64,000 nt of DNA from Streptomyces capitiformicae (lineage in GTDB: Bacteria > Actinomycetota > Actinomycetes > Streptomycetales > Streptomycetaceae): the NCBI RefSeq assembly GCF_002214185.1, contig NZ_CP022161.1, positions 4,277,767-4,341,766 on the forward strand. The letters run 5' to 3'. Below, piece by piece: positions 53,136 to 60,284 of this stretch. The notes beneath the pieces were generated by a model, which did no database searches, was not told the origin of the DNA, and saw only the letters and a list, made by a program, of their open reading frames with translations. Every line of letters starts with the position of its first letter. Within the stretch, counting starts at the first letter, position 1. The position numbers and the translations under genes were made by a program.

Positions 53136-54890
53136 TCAACGCCGGCTCCGGCCCAAGGCCGTACCGGACACGGCAAGAACCGAGAGCAGGACGAGCGCGC
53201 AGGCGGGGCCGAGGACGGTCCACGGCGCGAGTTCGACGTACGGCTGGTTCTCGGACAGCAGGCGGCCCCACTCCGGCGTGGGCGGCTGCTCGCCCAGGCC
53301 GAGGAAGCCGAGGGAGGCCAGCACGAGGACCGTGGTGGGCAGTCGCAGCAGGGCGTTGCGCAGGACGGCGGGCAGGACCGCGGGCAGGTAGTGGCGGCGC
53401 GTCAGATGCCACGGGCCGGCGCCGAACGAGAGCGACGCCTGCATGTGGCTGCTCGCCCGTTCCTCTTCGATCAGCGCCGCGGCCTGGGCGGCGTACGGCG
53501 TCCAGCCGACCAGGCACACCGCGAGCGCGGCACCCCAGACCGAGGGCCCGGTCACCGCGGTGGTCAACAGCCCGGCGAGAACGGCCGGGAGCGTCGACGC
53601 GACCTCCATCAGCCCGGCGCTCATCCGTGCCGCGCTGCCGAGTAACAGCCCGACGAGGACACTGACCGCCGTCACCGCGAGGGCCACGGCCGCCGTGCGC
53701 AGCGCGCCGTGGCCGAGCCGGGCCAGCAGATCGCGGCCGAGCGAGTCCGTGCCCAACGGGTGCGCGGCGGACGGTGGAAGGAGCCGGGCGGCCGTGTCCA
53801 CCTGTAGGGGATCGCGCAGCAGCCCCACCACGACCGGGGCGAGCAGTGCGACGGCACAGAACCCGGCGATCCATCGAGTGGAACGCCGTCGCGCCAGGGC
53901 CGGTGCGTGAAGGGCGGGCAGGGCACCGTCCCGCAGGGCAGGACCGAGCAGTGCGCGCCGCAGGGCCTGGATGAGGAGGCCGGCGACGACACCGAGCAGT
54001 ACCAGGGCCAGTGTCGCCGTCTGCAGGGGCGGGAGGTCCTGGGCGATGGCGGCGTCCAGGGCCAGGCGGCCGAGCCCGGGAATGTTGAAGATCTTCTCCA
54101 CCACGACCGCGCCACCGACCAGGCCCACCACGGTCGGCAGCAGCTGCGGCAGCACACCCGTCAGTGAGCGGCGCAGGGCGTTGCGGGCGACGGTGCCGGG
54201 CCGGAACCCGAAGGCGTGCCAGGTACGTGCCCAGGGCTCCTGAAAAGCGGCGGGCAGCGACTGGTCGAGCAGACCGCCGATCATCGCTCCCGACGGCACG
54301 CCCAAGGCGAGCGCGGGCAGCACCATCGACGCCGGTCCCTCCCAGCCGCTGGACGGGAACCAGCCCAGCCACACCCCGCACACCGTGGCGAGCAACGAGG
54401 CGAGCAGGAACTTGGGCAGCGCGGCGAGGAGGGCCGCCGCGGTGCCCGCCCGGGCTCGTCGCAGCCTTCGCCGGGAGCCGAGGTACAGGGTGGGGGTGCA
54501 GACCAGCGCGGCCACCGCGAGCGTGACGACGAGCGCCCCGAGCACCAGCGTCACGGACACCGCGAAGGCGGTCGTCACCTCGGGCAGAACCGGTTCGCCC
54601 GACACCCAGGACGTGCCCGCGTTGCCTCGCGGCAGCCCGCCCAGCCAGTGCGCGAGGTGCGTGAACGGACCTTCGTCCAGGCCCAGTTGCTCCCGAACAG
54701 CGGCCAGCTGCTCGGGAGTCGGGCCCTGGTCGGCGGAGCGGGCCCGCAGGACGGTCAGCGCGGGGTCGTTGCCGGACAGCCAGGGCAGCAGGGCCACGGC
54801 CGTCAGCAGCGCGGCCCCCGCGACGAGGCGGCCGAGGCCCGCGCGCCACCGGGACGGGCCGGCCTCGGTACCGGCCGACATAACGCTCAT
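53136..54890 (-). CDS. fused DppB-DppC-type ABC permease
   Basis: A 584-aa membrane protein made of two peptide/nickel-type permease domains in one chain. First half (about 1-315): one N-terminal helix, LPKFLLASLLATVCGVWLGW, then the cytoplasmic EAA loop region FGFRPGTVARNALRRSLTGV. Second half (about 330-584): PLGTDSLGRDLLARLGHGAL (a DppC hallmark), then FGAGPWHLTRRHYLPAVLPA as its EAA loop and GFLGLGEQPPTPEWGRLL. Such fusions are uncommon; normally two separate genes encode the halves. It starts 3 nt after the binding-protein stop. No ABC ATPase gene lies within the window nearby, so the ATPase must come from elsewhere. Confidence 0.88.
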   Translation of the reverse strand: MSVMSAGTEAGPSRWRAGLGRLVAGAALLTAVALLPWLSGNDPALTVLRARSADQGPTPEQLAAVREQLGLDEGPFTHLAHWLGGLPRGNAGTSWVSGEPVLPEVTTAFAVSVTLVLGALVVTLAVAALVCTPTLYLGSRRRLRRARAGTAAALLAALPKFLLASLLATVCGVWLGWFPSSGWEGPASMVLPALALGVPSGAMIGGLLDQSLPAAFQEPWARTWHAFGFRPGTVARNALRRSLTGVLPQLLPTVVGLVGGAVVVEKIFNIPGLGRLALDAAIAQDLPPLQTATLALVLLGVVAGLLIQALRRALLGPALRDGALPALHAPALARRRSTRWIAGFCAVALLAPVVVGLLRDPLQVDTAARLLPPSAAHPLGTDSLGRDLLARLGHGALRTAAVALAVTAVSVLVGLLLGSAARMSAGLMEVASTLPAVLAGLLTTAVTGPSVWGAALAVCLVGWTPYAAQAAALIEEERASSHMQASLSFGAGPWHLTRRHYLPAVLPAVLRNALLRLPTTVLVLASLGFLGLGEQPPTPEWGRLLSENQPYVELAPWTVLGPACALVLLSVLAVSGTALGRSRR

Positions 54891-54893
54891 CGG

Positions 54894-56417
54894 CTACTTC
54901 AGGTGGGTGTCGACGTCGATCAGGGAGCGCTCGCGCGGGTCGAGGAGCACGCCCTCGACATCGGTGGCGATGCCCTGCACGACCTTCTCGTGGACGAACG
55001 GGACGACGGCGTCGGTGCGCAGGATCTCCGCCTCGGCGGCCATGATCTTCTGCTGCCGCTTCGTCACGTCGCCTTCCACGGCGGCGGACTTGATGGCCTG
55101 GTCCACCTTGGGGTCCTTCAGACGGGCGATGTTGTACACGCCTTCGCTCTTGTAGTCGCTCGTCAGGTAGGCGACCGCGTCGCCGGTGTCGAGGAGCACC
55201 ACCCGGGACATGACGAGGGCGTCGTACTTGCCGGCGAGGAGGTCTGCCTCCATCTGCGTGTACTCGCGTACGTCCTGCTTCACGGTGAACCCGGCCTTCT
55301 CCAGCTGCTGCTGCAGCACGGTGGCGGCCTCGGGCAACTCCGCGCGGTTGGTGAAGGCGGCCAGACGCAGGATCTTGCCCTTCGTCTTGGACCTGACCTG
55401 TGCGGGTGTCGCGGCCTTGGCGCGGCCGGTGACCTCGACACGCTTGTCGGCCGCCCAGGACACGGCGGGCCCGAACAGGCCCTGCGCGGGGTCGGCGTAG
55501 CCGCTGAAGATCGAGTCGACGAGCGCGGAGCCGTCCACTGCCTCGCGGGCCGCCGCGCGCAGCGCGGGGTCGGTGAAGATGCCGTTGCCGGTGTTGAGGA
55601 TGAGGCTGTCGGTCCGCACGGAGGGCACTTCGTGACGGGTCTTCTCGTCCAGCAGCTTGGCCTGGGAGGTGGGGATCCACTCGGCGATGTCGACGTCGCC
55701 GCCGCGCAGGACGCCCGCGCGGGCGGTGCCGTCGGCTATCCAGGTGACGTCGATGCCGGGCGCCTTGGCCTTGCCGCCCCAGTAGCCGTCGTAACGGTCG
55801 AGGGTGGCCTTGGACTTGCCGGTGAGCTTCGTGACCTTGAAGGGGCCGGTTCCGGTGCCGATCGGGCTGGCGGTGCCGTCCTTCGCGTACGCCTTGGCGG
55901 AGAGGACGGCCAGCACCGGGCTGGCCAGGCGCAGCGGGAGCACCGGGTCGGCGGTCTTGGTGCTGATGGTGACCGTGTCGGTGTCGTCGGCCTTCGCGGT
56001 GAGGGTGACGTCGCTGAGGACGCGGGGCTTGGGCGTTGCGGCACCCGCGTGGCCGAGCGCGTTGACCACGGACTCGGCGGTGACCGGCGTGCCGTCCTGG
56101 AAGGTGGCCTTGCGCAGCTCGAAGGTCCAGGTCGTGTCGTTCTTCTGCTTCCACGACTTCGCCAGCGCGGGCGCGGCGGCACCGTTCTTGTCCAGCGCGG
56201 TGAGCCCTTCGACCACGGAGAGCTTGCCCAGCAAGGTGGCGTCGTCGCTGTACGGGGACAGTGCCTGCACCGGCGGCCGGGCGAGCGCGACCCTCAGCCG
56301 ACCGGCCGACCCGCCTTTCGCATCCGAACCGGAGCCCTGTTCGCCGGACACGAAGCAGCCGACCAGCAGTGGGGTGAGAGCAAGTGCCGCCGCGAGACGG
56401 CGGGGGGTGGTACGCAT
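54894..56417 (-). CDS. family-5 extracellular solute-binding lipoprotein
   Basis: A 507-aa SBP_bac_5 protein. Lipobox LLVGC (RLAAALALTPLLVGC; Cys about residue 21). The body follows the family: ALSPYSDDATLLGKLSVVEG, LAKSWKQKNDTTWTFELRKA, TFQDGTPVTAESVVNALGHA, GTGPFKVTKL, NTGNGIFTDPALRAAAREAV and DALVMSRVVLLDTGDAVAYL. Members bind peptides, nickel chelates or siderophore-like compounds. The candidate iron box upstream points to a metal-chelate substrate, which is inference. First gene of a two-gene operon with the fused permease. Confidence 0.9.
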   Translation of the reverse strand: MRTTPRRLAAALALTPLLVGCFVSGEQGSGSDAKGGSAGRLRVALARPPVQALSPYSDDATLLGKLSVVEGLTALDKNGAAAPALAKSWKQKNDTTWTFELRKATFQDGTPVTAESVVNALGHAGAATPKPRVLSDVTLTAKADDTDTVTISTKTADPVLPLRLASPVLAVLSAKAYAKDGTASPIGTGTGPFKVTKLTGKSKATLDRYDGYWGGKAKAPGIDVTWIADGTARAGVLRGGDVDIAEWIPTSQAKLLDEKTRHEVPSVRTDSLILNTGNGIFTDPALRAAAREAVDGSALVDSIFSGYADPAQGLFGPAVSWAADKRVEVTGRAKAATPAQVRSKTKGKILRLAAFTNRAELPEAATVLQQQLEKAGFTVKQDVREYTQMEADLLAGKYDALVMSRVVLLDTGDAVAYLTSDYKSEGVYNIARLKDPKVDQAIKSAAVEGDVTKRQQKIMAAEAEILRTDAVVPFVHEKVVQGIATDVEGVLLDPRERSLIDVDTHLK

Positions 56418-56492
56418 GAAGGTCCTGTCACGCGGAAGAAGAGGGTTTGGCCCCTTGCACGCCGAATGAATCGGAGGGGCTGCGTCAGCATA

Positions 56493-56506
56493 TAAGGCGA
56501 CCCTAA
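56493..56506 (-). promoter_or_regulatory. candidate DmdR/IdeR-type iron box
   Basis: On the minus strand the sequence TTAGGGTCGCCTTA lies 76 nt before the binding-protein start. It keeps the TnAGG...CCTnA arms of DtxR/DmdR boxes with a degenerate centre. If real, the transporter is induced when iron is scarce. Confidence 0.5.
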
Positions 56507-56598
56507 CTTGATCTACCTCGATGGGTGAATTTCAAATCAATGGAACGGCTGAGGCACGCCCACGCCGGCAGCGAGTGATCCACGTCACTCCGCCTGCC

Positions 56599-56625
56599 CG
56601 TCACAAACGCCAGGTGGGTGCCATC
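56599..56625 (+). promoter_or_regulatory. candidate ECF41-type promoter
   Basis: CGTCACA (56599-56605), a 16-nt spacer, then CATC (56622-56625). From memory, the ECF41 consensus is close to TGTCACA-n16-CGTC, so each element has one mismatch. It precedes the oxidoreductase-sigma operon, and ECF41 factors usually control exactly that promoter. Confidence 0.5.
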
Positions 56626-56660
56626 CCATGCGTGAACTGAACGCACAACAGGAGGCACAC

Positions 56661-57758
56661 ATGAGGATCCTGGTGGTGGGAGCCGGCTACGCGGGAACGA
56701 TCGCGGCGAACCGGCTGGCCAAGAAGGTGAAGGCCGCGGAGATCACGGTGATCAACCCCCGCCCGGACTTCGTCGAGCGGGTGCGGCTGCACGAGCGGAT
56801 CGCCGGGACCGGAGCCGCGGCGAGCCCGCTGAGGTCGATGCTGAGCGAAGGGGTCGCAGCGCGGCTGGGCACCGTCGACAAGATCGGCGACGGCCGGGTC
56901 ACTCTCGGCGACGGCGCGAGTCTCGACTTCGACCACCTGTTCCTCGCGGTGGGCAGCACGGTCGAACCGCTGCCGGGCACCGTTGCGGTGGGGAGCTGGG
57001 AGGGCGCGGAGGAGGCGCGGACCGCGCTGGCCGAGCTGCCCGGCGGGAGGGCGGTCACCGTCATCGGCGGCGGGCTGACGGGCATCGAGACGGCATCCGA
57101 GATCGCCTTCGGCCGACCCGACCTCCGCGTGCGGATCGTGGGGCAGACGATTGCCGCCAGCCTGTCGGCAGGAGCGCAAAAGCGTGTGCGCACTGGCCTG
57201 GACCGCTTGAACGTGGAGGTCGTGGAGGACTCCGTCACGCAGATCGCCCCTGGCGCCGGGGAAGGAGGAGGCGACATGGTGCGTCTCGGTTCGCGCCCGC
57301 AGTTCACCTCCGACCTCACGCTGTGGGCGATCATCGGGAGCGTGCCCGGCCTGGCCGCCCGCAGCGGACTCGAGGTGGATGCCGGCGGGCGTGCGGTGGT
57401 CGACGAACATCTGCGCAGCGTGACCGACCCGCGGATCTTCGTCGTCGGCGACTGCGCGGCGGTTCCCGGCTCCCGAGCGGCCTGCGCGACGGCCATGCCT
57501 CAGGGCGCACACGCGGCGGATACGCTGGCGCGGATGATCCAAGGCCGTAAGCCCAAGCCCTACTCCATGGGCTACACCGGACAGGCACTGAGCCTGGGCC
57601 GGCTCGACGGGCTCGTGCAGCTCAGCCGCAGGAACGACACTGTGCGGCGGCTCTACTTCGCCGGGCGCACCGCGGCCGTGGCCAAGGAGCGAGTCGGTCG
57701 CTACGCGAGGTTCGGCGCCCGCACCGCCACCTACGCCTGGCTGCGGGGCTCGAAGTGA
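56661..57758 (+). CDS. NDH-2-like FAD/NAD(P) oxidoreductase (ECF41 partner)
   Basis: A 365-aa pyridine-nucleotide-disulfide-type flavoprotein. FAD motif RILVVGAGYAGTIAANRLA at the start, NAD motif VTVIGGGLTGIETASEIAF in the middle, and FVVGDCAAV with AMPQGAHAAD near the end. No redox-active CxxC, so it resembles NDH-2/AIF-type oxidoreductases. AGGAGG lies 6 nt before ATG 56661. The stop overlaps the sigma gene as GTGA. ECF41 sigma genes are characteristically next to one gene for a decarboxylase, oxidoreductase or epimerase (COE); this is the oxidoreductase type. Confidence 0.88.
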   Translation: MRILVVGAGYAGTIAANRLAKKVKAAEITVINPRPDFVERVRLHERIAGTGAAASPLRSMLSEGVAARLGTVDKIGDGRVTLGDGASLDFDHLFLAVGSTVEPLPGTVAVGSWEGAEEARTALAELPGGRAVTVIGGGLTGIETASEIAFGRPDLRVRIVGQTIAASLSAGAQKRVRTGLDRLNVEVVEDSVTQIAPGAGEGGGDMVRLGSRPQFTSDLTLWAIIGSVPGLAARSGLEVDAGGRAVVDEHLRSVTDPRIFVVGDCAAVPGSRAACATAMPQGAHAADTLARMIQGRKPKPYSMGYTGQALSLGRLDGLVQLSRRNDTVRRLYFAGRTAAVAKERVGRYARFGARTATYAWLRGSK

Positions 57759-58645
57759 CCGGTCAGCCGGATCCCGTGGACGAGTTCACCGCGCACAGGG
57801 CTCTGCTGTTCTCGATCGCCTACGAGATCCTCGGGTCGGTGACCGACGCCGAAGACGTCCTCCAGGACAGCTACCTGCGGTGGCGGTCGGTGGAGCACAC
57901 CTCGGTGGAGAACACGCGGGCCTATCTGGCGCAGATCGTCACCCGGCAGGCGCTCGGCGTACTGCGGTCGGCCGTCCGCCGCCGGGAGCGGTACGTGGGG
58001 CCGTGGCTGCCCGAGCCGCTCGTGACCGACGCCGCCGACGACGCACCCGACGGCATCGACCACGTACTCACCGGCGAGGCCGTGACCACCGCGATGCTTC
58101 TGGTTCTGGAGGCCCTGACCCCTACCCAGCGCGCTGTGTTCGTGCTGCGCGAGGTGTTCGGCTTCGACTACGCGGAGATCGCCGCCGCGGTGGGCAAGTC
58201 CGAGGCCGCGGTGCGGCAGTTGAACCAGCGTGCCCGCAACAGTGTGCGCGCGAGGCGACACACCGCGGTCGCCACTCCTGATGAGGCACGGCCGGTCGCC
58301 GAACAGTTCATGACGGCGGCCGCGACCGGTGACGTCCAAGGTCTCATGGACCTGCTCGCACCCGATGTGGTGTTCCTGGCTGACAGCGGCGGGGTCGTGA
58401 ACGCCGTGCGGCGACCCGTGGTCGGGCCCGACAAGGTGGCCAGGCTGCTTCTCGGGCTCCTGGCCAAGGGCGCCCGCATGGGCGAACTCGACGTCCGCAT
58501 CGGCGCCTACAACGGGATGCACTCTGCCGTGGTGCGCATCGACGGCGAACTGGATCAGGTGACCTCGTTCGAGATCCGCGGCGGTGTCGTGACGGCCATC
58601 TACTGCGTCCGCAACCCGGAGAAGCTCACGGCGGTCAAGGTGTGA
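57755..58645 (+). CDS. ECF41-type RNA polymerase sigma factor with SnoaL-like C-terminus
   Basis: A 296-aa sigma factor. Sigma-2 (about 8-75): FTAHRALLFSIAYEILGSVT, DAEDVLQDSYLRW. Sigma-4 (about 115-165): LEALTPTQRAVFVLREVFGF, DYAEIAAAVGKSEAAVRQLN. An extra C-terminal domain (about 175-296) of the NTF2/SnoaL type includes VAEQFMTAAATGDVQGLMDL, LAPDVVFLADSGG and a distal IYCVRNPEKLTAV. In known ECF41 proteins this tail regulates activity without a separate anti-sigma. GTG 57755 overlaps the oxidoreductase stop. The NPDKL-like NPEKL motif matches the conserved ECF41 tail. Confidence 0.92.
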   Translation: MTGQPDPVDEFTAHRALLFSIAYEILGSVTDAEDVLQDSYLRWRSVEHTSVENTRAYLAQIVTRQALGVLRSAVRRRERYVGPWLPEPLVTDAADDAPDGIDHVLTGEAVTTAMLLVLEALTPTQRAVFVLREVFGFDYAEIAAAVGKSEAAVRQLNQRARNSVRARRHTAVATPDEARPVAEQFMTAAATGDVQGLMDLLAPDVVFLADSGGVVNAVRRPVVGPDKVARLLLGLLAKGARMGELDVRIGAYNGMHSAVVRIDGELDQVTSFEIRGGVVTAIYCVRNPEKLTAVKV

Positions 58646-59103
58646 CCCGAGGGCTCTGGTACGCCTCACACGGCAGGTCCTGGACGGGACCGGCAACGAG
58701 GCGATGAACGACCTGGTCCGGCATACCGTGGACGGCACGACCGACGTCGTGGCGGAACGCCGGCGCAAACCCGGACCAGAACCGCCGAGTGATCGCCGGA
58801 CGGCATCGGACGAAGGGCGAGGCATGCAGCGCGCGCACCCCGGGTTCCCGGAGTACCGCGCCGCTGCCCGCCAAGATCGACTTCAGCGACAGGCGCTGTA
58901 CCGATGTTCCTCGAGGCCGTCGCATTCGCAGCGTGCAAGGTCACCGCTTTCGCGACCATATGGCTTTACCATGACGCCACCGGGCTCACCGTGGCCCCAA
59001 CTGACACACAATCCGGTTTACGCCCCCACGAACGAGCGTCGGCGGCCTACCCGCGAACCGCCTCGTCGGAGGGCACTGCACCCGGCTCCGCAGGAGGCAC
59101 ACG
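58646..59103. other. gap without a recognisable gene
   Basis: About 460 bp. A frame at 58704-58800 gives NDLVRHTVDGTTDVVAERRR, with fair codon bias but no family I recognise; it may be a remnant. The last 10-15 nt hold AGGAGG for the next gene. Confidence 0.4.
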
Positions 59104-60201
59104 GTGAAGGACGTCAGAATCGGTCGAAGGGCGTTCCTCCGCGGGATCGGTGCGGCCGCGGCAGGCACCGCCGCCACTGCGTCCGCCGCATGCCAGGCCC
59201 CCGCCGACCGGGCGACCAGCGGCGCCGGGAGCAGCAAGACGCTCGTCGTCCGCGACATCGGCGGCGCCTACGGTGAAGCGAACCGCAAGGCGGTCTACGA
59301 GCCGTTCAGCAAGGAGACCGGCCTCCGGGTCGACGTGGTCAACATCCCCCGGTACGCACAGATGCTTGCCGAGATCAAGGAAGGTCGTCCCCGGTTCGAC
59401 GTCATCGACATCGACATGAGCGCACTGGCCCGTTTCGAGAGGGACGAGGCCACGCAGGAGCTCGACTACGACCGGCTGAAGAACGCACGTCATGCCGGCA
59501 TCGCCGAGTCGCTGCTCACCTCCCACGGCGTCGGCAAGAACTACTGGGCCAGCGTCATGGCGTACCGCACCGACGCCTTCGGCGGGAGGACACCGGAGTC
59601 CTGGGCGGACTTCTGGGACGCCGGTGCTTTTCCGGGCAGCCGTGCCCTCCAGGGCCCGGACGCAGGCCCACCCGAGCTGGAGTTCGCCCTCCTCGCCGAC
59701 GGTGTCTCCCTCGACAGGCTCTACCCCCTCGACGTCGACCGCGCTTTCGCAGCTCTGGACGAGATCAAGGGCGCCGTGCGCGAGTTCTGGGCCGACGGCG
59801 CCGCGCCCGGGCTGCTGCTGGAACGCCGGCGGGTGACTGCCTCAAGCGTCTGGCACGGCCGCCCCCACAAGCTCATCCAGCAGGGTGCGCCGCTCGCCTA
59901 CCAGTGGAACGGCGCCCGCCGGCAGAGCAGCGGCTTCGGCATACCCAAGGGCGCCCGGCATGTCGATGCCGCCTACAAGCTCATCGATTTCGCCCTGCGC
60001 CCCGAGGTTCAGGCCGCCTTCGCCGAGATCTACCCCATGGGCCCGGTCGTGCCGGCCGCGTACAAGTACCTGCCCAGAGCCGCCGCGGACCTGGCCAGCT
60101 CCCCGGAACACCTTTTCACCGGCTTCGACCTGGACGTCGGCTGGTGGGTGAAGAACAAGGAACACGTGACCAGGCGCTGGCAGGAGTGGGTGCGGTCTTG
60201 A
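59104..60201 (+). CDS. Tat-exported polyamine-type solute-binding protein
   Basis: A 365-aa binding protein of the spermidine/putrescine (SBP_bac_8/PotD) class. Tat signal RRAFLRGIGAAAAGTAATAS, then AACQAP, which could be a Tat lipobox (Cys at about residue 30). Mature part: TLVVRDIGGAYGEANRKAVY, EGRPRFDVIDIDMSALARFE, WADFWDAGAFPGSRALQGP, then PLAYQWNGARRQSSGFGIPK and a C-terminal DAAYKLIDFALRPEVQAAFA. GTG 59104 follows AGGAGG by 6 nt. No cognate ATPase or permease gene is next to it; a two-component or phosphatase sensor gene follows instead, so ligand sensing is conceivable. Confidence 0.87.
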   Translation: MKDVRIGRRAFLRGIGAAAAGTAATASAACQAPADRATSGAGSSKTLVVRDIGGAYGEANRKAVYEPFSKETGLRVDVVNIPRYAQMLAEIKEGRPRFDVIDIDMSALARFERDEATQELDYDRLKNARHAGIAESLLTSHGVGKNYWASVMAYRTDAFGGRTPESWADFWDAGAFPGSRALQGPDAGPPELEFALLADGVSLDRLYPLDVDRAFAALDEIKGAVREFWADGAAPGLLLERRRVTASSVWHGRPHKLIQQGAPLAYQWNGARRQSSGFGIPKGARHVDAAYKLIDFALRPEVQAAFAEIYPMGPVVPAAYKYLPRAAADLASSPEHLFTGFDLDVGWWVKNKEHVTRRWQEWVRS

Positions 60202-60284
60202 GATGACGTGGGAGAGGACCGGCCTGTCCGGCTTGGCGCTCTCGACACCACCGACCTCATGCCGGGCACCGGGAAGGACATCCC

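Noticed and set aside
53107..56154. 1,015-codon frame spanning the permease and binding-protein genes
   Set aside because: Arg/Pro-rich and crosses the boundary of two clear genes in another frame of the same strand.
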